Source of the DNA: Nissolia schottii
Lineage: Eukaryota; Streptophyta; Magnoliopsida; Fabales; Fabaceae
Assembly (NCBI GenBank): GCA_003254905.1
Contig: QANU01028958.1
Span: forward strand, 1-64,000
Direction of reading: 5' to 3'
DNA length: 64,000 bases
A program made the translations under genes and the position numbers. How positions within the stretch are numbered: position 1 is the first letter of the stretch; the number at the start of each line of letters is the position of its first letter. The notes beneath the pieces are model-generated. The model did not search any database and was not told the DNA's origin. It was given only the letters and a program-made list of their open reading frames with translations. Shown one piece after another: positions 58,501 to 64,000 of the stretch.

Positions 58501-59890
58501 TAGAATATCAACACACAATCATTCAAAAATTTCGCTGCACCCATTTTATCACCTACGTGTCAAGCTCACAAACTGAAGATCATTCACATACATCATGCTC
58601 AAACACAGAGTAATTACCACATTATTGTTGTTGGTTTGGTGAGGATAATCCATCGCCAATTTTGGATTTGAAAGCACGATGAAGAAACGACCACGGTGAA
58701 GAAAGAACTCAGTGGATGCTGATGACGAAAACGAATACATTCACGCCATTTTACAACCGCATTGATGAACGAATGAACTGAAGGTTTTAGGAGCAAGATG
58801 ATAACTACGTGGGTGTGAGCAAAAATCGTGTGGAAGTGAGTGTCGCAGTCGCGTGATTGTTAGGTTATTCTTAATTAATTTAGCGATTTATACGGGATAC
58901 GACATATATATTCCAATTAATTATCATATTTTATATATGGTGGCTGGATGGCAAGATTAGGGCGTCCATGGATCATTTTTAATAGAAAAAGTAACCGTAT
59001 ATTGTAAATATTAACGATTTTATACCTATATAATTAATGTTAATTAAATCTGATTGAATAAACAATATAGCTAAAATTGTAAGAATTGATTTGTGACTAA
59101 AGAGCGGTTGAAGTGGCCCAATTATTTTATATAGTAGTATATATTTTTTTTAGTATTATATAGTAGTGTGGATTAAAAATTAAAGATAAAGATATTTTAT
59201 CAATATTAATTCAAACATGCACGGATTGAGCTCAATGAATGATTTCTTGAAAACTAATATCTAAGTAAAGATACCATAAATTTCAACGCGCATATTTTTT
59301 TTTTCTTTTAATTAATTTTGATTAAAAAAAATTTACATGGTCACCCAATCAACTTATTTTGTTTAAATGACATTTCAAGTAATAATAGGTAATAGTCAAT
59401 CATATTTGTTAATTTGATAATATACGATTGACTAACATTTTAAAGAGTGGGTGAATTCTAATTAAAACATTTTTTCTTTTATTTTTTATTTTTTGCTAGT
59501 TTCTGATACCTACCTAAATAGAGAAATAACCTTAAACTTGCCGTTGAGCAGATAAAATTTCTCAAGGAAATTTGAAAACATAAACGAAAGGTAAAGGTCG
59601 GCAAAAATTGCTGAACTGGACTAATCATCAAGCAATATTGTTCCGCTAGATTTCATCCCCGTTGCAGCAACCATCACCAAAAGTCAGATCCAAAATCATC
59701 TCAAATTCTGCAACATAAAAATTAGGCCACTTTTATATCTTTAAGCAAAAGAATTAAAATTCAAGAAAATAACAACTGGTGCAAGACTAAAAAAGGGAGT
59801 AAACCTTTCTTATCCATAACAATTAATGTCATCCACGTAAGCTAATTACATTTCTTACCAGAAAATACTGGCCACTGTTAAAAACCCACC
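58501..59890. other. Spacer before the sulfate transporter gene
   Basis: The 58560-58860 part has higher GC and short minus-strand frames but no domain I can name; the rest is AT-rich. Confidence 0.4.
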
Positions 59891-59899
59891 CCTCCCTTC

Positions 59900-59909
59900 T
59901 ATATAAATA
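59900..59909 (+). promoter_or_regulatory. TATA box of the sulfate transporter gene
   Basis: TATATAAATA about 100 bases before the ATG at 60012, followed by an (AC)n tract (59938-59953) in the probable 5' UTR. Confidence 0.6.
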
Positions 59910-60011
59910 CACACACCGTATCACACGCTTCTCGCAACACACACACACACACCCTTTACTTGTTACTCGGGCAAAAATATCCGTTTGTGCGGTTTTTTCT
60001 ACACACGAGCC

Positions 60012-63000
60012 ATGATGGGTTCTAAGAACGCCAACCACGACCACAACCACCCTCCTCCTCCTCGTGGCGAGGTTCATCATGGGGTGAACTTCTCGACCCG
60101 GAGAGGGTTTCCTGCGAAACTCAAATCCGGGTTAAAGGAGACGTTCTTTCCTGATGACCCTTTCAGGCAGTTCAAGAACGAGAAGAGGACGCTGAGGAGG
60201 GTTGTGAGAGGGGTGCAGTACTTTGTTCCGATCTTCGAGTGGCTGCCGAATTACACGTGGCGGCTGTTTTGGTCGGACTTGGTCGCCGGCCTCACCATCA
60301 CCAGCCTCGCCATCCCTCAGGGCATTAGCTACGCCAAACTCGCCAACCTCCCTCCCCTCATTGGCCTTTGTAAGAAACTAAGAACTCTTCTAATTTTAAT
60401 TATTAGCCCTGTTATTCTTTGTTTTGTTAACTATTGATTGTTGCTATGAGGATTTTGGTAGTGTCTCCGTGCTTTTTCAACCACGTTTTCTTGTCATTTT
60501 CATTATTGTATTTGTTGTGTGACGGGGAGATCACAAGCATCACTTCTTGAAGATAGTTTCTCCTCTTGCGAGGACTAGGACATCTACTTTGTTGTGTATT
60601 GAGTCACGAGAGATATTCTGGCTGTTTTCCTTTTGTATGTGAAATTCACATCAATTCGCCCACATCACCATTACATGCGTAACGCTAGCTTGCTCCTTCT
60701 TAAAGCAATAATAATTAATAACTGGTAAATGTGGATAAGTCACTCTCATCTCTTAAAGAAGAAATCAAACTAGTGTGACAAATATTAATTAATAAAATTT
60801 TATGACCCATTTTTGTGAAAACATTTTCACTTGTGATAAAGACTAGACATTCTCATCCTTTGTTATTTCTCTCTCTCTTTTTTTTAATTATTAAGGTTAT
60901 ATGTACCTTTCAACTGAAGAATTAACAACACAAATTTTGATTTAGATGTTTGGTCACTGTAATATCAGATTCCAGCTTTGTCCCACCTTTGGTATATGCT
61001 GTTTTCGGGAGTTCAAGGCACATGGCAGTGGGGACTATAGCAGCAGCATCATTGCTAATTGGTCAAACCATACAAACCGTGGCAGACCCACAAAATGACC
61101 CCAAATTGTTTCTTCATTTAGTGTTCACAACTACCTTCGTCACGGGTGCCTTCCAGGCTTGTTTGGGTGTTTTCAGGTGAGAGAATTAATCAGTCATGCA
61201 GCACTCAGTTTGTCATTTTATGCGATTAAATTACAAGCGAAAACGATAGACGGCAGTTATAGAGAACTATATATGCTTGATTGACTGTGCAACAAATAAA
61301 TCAATGATTTATGTTTAACTTTTGAATTTTTATTTTATATTTCTTTTAACTTGAAATCACCACCGCATGATGTTCATATTTGAGTAAAAAATTGTTATCG
61401 TCGCTGAATTACAAATATTCCTTTAAAGAGAAACTTGGTACGCAAGGTAAGTAAGGTAATCAGCAAACTATGGATAAGAGATAACGTCGAGTCATTTTCC
61501 TCTCGTGCTCTCAAAACTAGAAGTGATTGATTCCCTTTGGATATATTTAGCACCAAAAGAGAGTAGAAAGGCAGCAAAGAAAAAAGTAGTAGGCCTAATG
61601 CGACTGAAAATTGCAAATGAATTATTTTCATTCTACTTTTTGTGTGTTTTGGATTGTGATGGCTCAGAGTGAGAAAAACACTACTAAGTACACTTACCTT
61701 GGCTTTGCAGGCTTGGGATATTGGTGGATTTCTTTTCCCATGCTACCATCACCGGCTTCATGGGAGGGACGGCAACAATTCTCATCCTCCAACAACTAAA
61801 GGGCATTTTCGGCATGATACATTTTTCGACCAAAACCAACGTTGTATCGGTGTTGAAGGTCATCATAGCCAATAAACATGAGGTTAGTCTATGAAATTTA
61901 ATCTTTTCCTTCTACATAAAAGGTAGACACCAAATAAGAAATATAGAAAAGAAAAAATGCAAATATTTGAGAGGGAGGCATGTCCTTTTGATATTTCAAA
62001 TTTAAGTTCAAATAATGGACTATAGTTTTTTTTTTCCTTTCTCTTTTTCATTTTTTGACCGATCAAAATTAACAGACAAGTTAACCAACATAAGATTGAT
62101 ATAGCAATAAGCAAGTTAGTCTCTTTTTTTTTAAAAGATTTTGGGTTTGAAATTAAAAAAAAGTATCAAAAAAGACAATCATAAGATAAGAGGAAAAAAA
62201 AATAGACAAGTTAATTTGCCATAAGTTAAATTTGCCATGTGAAATCATCTTATTACTTACAAGGATAGTTCTTCTAAGTGATAGACTCCCTAACTCGATA
62301 TTAAACATTTTATTGCTTGTTTGCACTAACCATTTTTCGAGATAAAAACAGCATTGGACCAATTTTCAACCCTCTTGCCCACCCTCATCAGACACACGTT
62401 CTGCTATGAGTTACTTTGGTTGGTAGCAATTTGAATAAATAAATTCGACCAATTTTTCAAAAGAGTCGGCAATTTGGCATTTATTTAATTAAATTTAGTA
62501 CATACACATTAGGTAATGGCAAAATCATACAAGAATATTGTAAAAATGCATTACTCTTATACACTTACTAACTAAACGACTGAACCAAGTTTTAAATTTA
62601 TTTATTTTTCTCTCCTTTGCTTCATTTATTTCACAGATAAGGTGGGAAACCACTGTTCTTGGTGTGATCTTCATAGTTTTCCTCCAATTGACAAGGCACC
62701 TGGTGAGTGCTCTTTATGGACATTATTATAGTAACTCGCAACTTTTCGCTTTCGCGTGTATTTATTTTGCTACAAATTAGAAAGGTGGCACCAGGACAAG
62801 TCTTTGGTGCGCCACTTAATCCTGTGGACCAATAGGATCTGGGACCCCACAATCACTGAATATATACAATTGTGCACGAGTACTATTAGAAAAGTACCTT
62901 AAAGAATTTATTTTTTTTTTAAAAAAAGAGATCAAGTTTAATCAGAAAGCTATACTTTATATTTCACCAAGTTATTTGTAATTTGTTCCTTTCAATATGT

Positions 63001-63626
63001 TTATGTAAGTTATGCTAATGAGTTACTCTTTTTCAATGTGTATAATTTTTCAGAAGGATAGAAAACCAAAGCTCTTTTGGGTATCAGCTATAGCCCCAAT
63101 GGTAACTGTAATAGTTGCTGGCGTTTTCACGTACCTGGTTAAGGGAACACATCATGGAATTCAAATTGTGAGTTAGTAGTCTTTTTCAGCCAGCTACCAA
63201 TTTAGCTTGTTACATTAACATGTACATGTACCAAAATCTATTTTTTTCTTATAGTTAAAGTTTAATTCATAGGTGGGCCATCTAGATAAAGGAATAAACC
63301 CTTTGTCCATACAATATTTGAACTTTGACAGTAAGTATCTACCAGCAGTGTTGCAAGCTGGCATGATCACAGCCATTTTGTCATTGGCGGTAAGAAAATA
63401 TATACAAACTCTGTTGTGTCTAATTTTATATATCTATGATCATGATCAATTGAATATATTTTACAGTTAATTAATCTTATTGCATTTTTTACTATACAGG
63501 AAGGCATAGCCATAGGAAGAAGCTTCTCTGTTACTGAGAATACACCTCATGATGGAAACAAAGAGATGATTGCTTTTGGCCTTATGAACTTAGCTGGTTC
63601 TTTCACCTCATGTTACTTGACTAGTG
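60012..63626 (+). CDS. SULTR3;5: Group 3 sulfate transporter (SULTR3;5/SST1-like), 5' part; runs past the window
   Basis: Exons 60012-60369, 60969-61176, 61711-61882, 62637-62702, 63054-63167, 63273-63389 and 63500-63626 join in phase to give the first 387 residues (plus one base); the next exon is beyond 64000. The protein is a SLC26/SulP anion transporter of the membrane. The N-terminal part has the plant SULTR hallmark KETFFPDDPFRQFK and PIFEWLPNY, then membrane segments including LAIPQGISYAKLANLPPLIGLY, FVPPLVYAVFGSS and GFMGGTA, and later EGIAIGRSFSV, GNKEMIAFGLMN and SFTSCYLTSG. The STAS domain lies outside. HHGVNFSTRRGF near the start and NPLSIQYLNFDSKYL favour the SULTR3;5 subgroup, which in legumes includes the nodule transporter SST1. 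Two adjacent ATGs (60012, 60015) could start translation. No frame damage. Confidence 0.9.
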
Positions 63627-64000
63627 GTAAGTTTTTATATATCACACATACACGTGCTATAATCATCCCCAAAAAGTTTAATTATACTCATTTTAGTGAT
63701 TGATATTGTGCCGGCACACACATCCACCATTAGATAATGTGAGCTTCATTCAAATTTTCAATGATAAATGAATGTATTGGTATAATGTCCCACATTAAAA
63801 CAAATACAAACAAAACAATTCAACCACCCGAATACCATACCCATTAATAATAACGCCTTACATAATAAAATAAGTTGTCTCACTTGGTCGGCCTTTAGCT
63901 CATGTATTCCCCCAACTTAAGTTTTATTCTTAAATTTTTCTGTTGGTAAGTGATCTATACGTACTTTTATAAGTTATGAATAACTATAATAATTTTGTAA
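63627..64000 (+). other. Intron of the sulfate transporter gene, open at the window end
   Basis: Starts with a clear donor (AGTG|GTAAGT) at 63627 and shows no acceptor-plus-exon continuation before 64000. Confidence 0.75.

Overview
The window is plant nuclear DNA, most likely from a legume (Fabaceae). The evidence is: spliced genes with plant-type introns; the plant-only mismatch-repair gene MSH7; a GNOM-type ARF-GEF relic; a trihelix factor; a group 3 sulfate transporter; AT-rich gene-poor spacers; and terminal repeats of the GGGTTAAA...TTAGTCTCTCATAAATTT type that I know as abundant in legume genomes. The species cannot be fixed from the sequence. Two single-N positions (1321 and 28877) mark assembly joins.

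Layout. 1-3.3 kb is a nest of transposon debris: a Ty3/gypsy-type LTR end, a tRNA-derived SINE, the broken first exons of an unrecognised gene and an island of about 19 TGCACAAAC(A/T)TT motifs. 3.7-4.2 kb is the intronless coactivator MBF1C (minus strand) with a heat-shock element upstream. 4.7-5.75 kb looks like a terminal-inverted-repeat element carrying gene-like sequence. 6.1-13.7 kb is MSH7 (plus strand, 17 exons, about 1092 aa), with a perfect E2F palindrome before the ATG, a tandemly duplicated exon and a GC-AG intron. 13.7-19.4 kb is intergenic, with a hairpin MITE, diverged repeats and a solo LTR with matching target duplications. 19.4-24.1 kb is a GNOM-LIKE (probably GNL2-type) ARF-GEF pseudogene with five in-frame stops and several frameshifts. 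25.9-27.0 kb is an intronless trihelix (SIP1/ASIL-like) transcription factor (minus). 28.3-28.6 kb is an unrecognised gene fragment. 32.0-34.8 kb holds a legume-type foldback element and a CACTA-like element with subterminal repeats. 36.0-36.45 kb is a secreted glycine-rich protein gene, followed by a LINE RNase H relic. 39.15-39.34 kb is an array of four hairpin palindromes. 43.0-45.1 kb holds three small DNA elements. 45.2-52.05 kb is a CACTA element whose intron is split by a 5-kb Copia retrotransposon with unusual TA...CA termini. 52-60 kb is gene-poor and contains a diverged duplication and a second TGCACAAAC island. 60.0 kb to the window edge is the 5' two-thirds of a SULTR3;5/SST1-like sulfate transporter (plus).

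The genes do not form a pathway or operon; this is ordinary plant gene order with independent promoters. I found no new defence, metabolic or mobile system that I would claim outright. The signals least explained by named feature types are the hairpin family at 39.2 kb (with a relative inside an MSH7 intron), the two TGCACAAAC islands, and the 88-bp exon duplication in MSH7 that creates its own splice acceptor.
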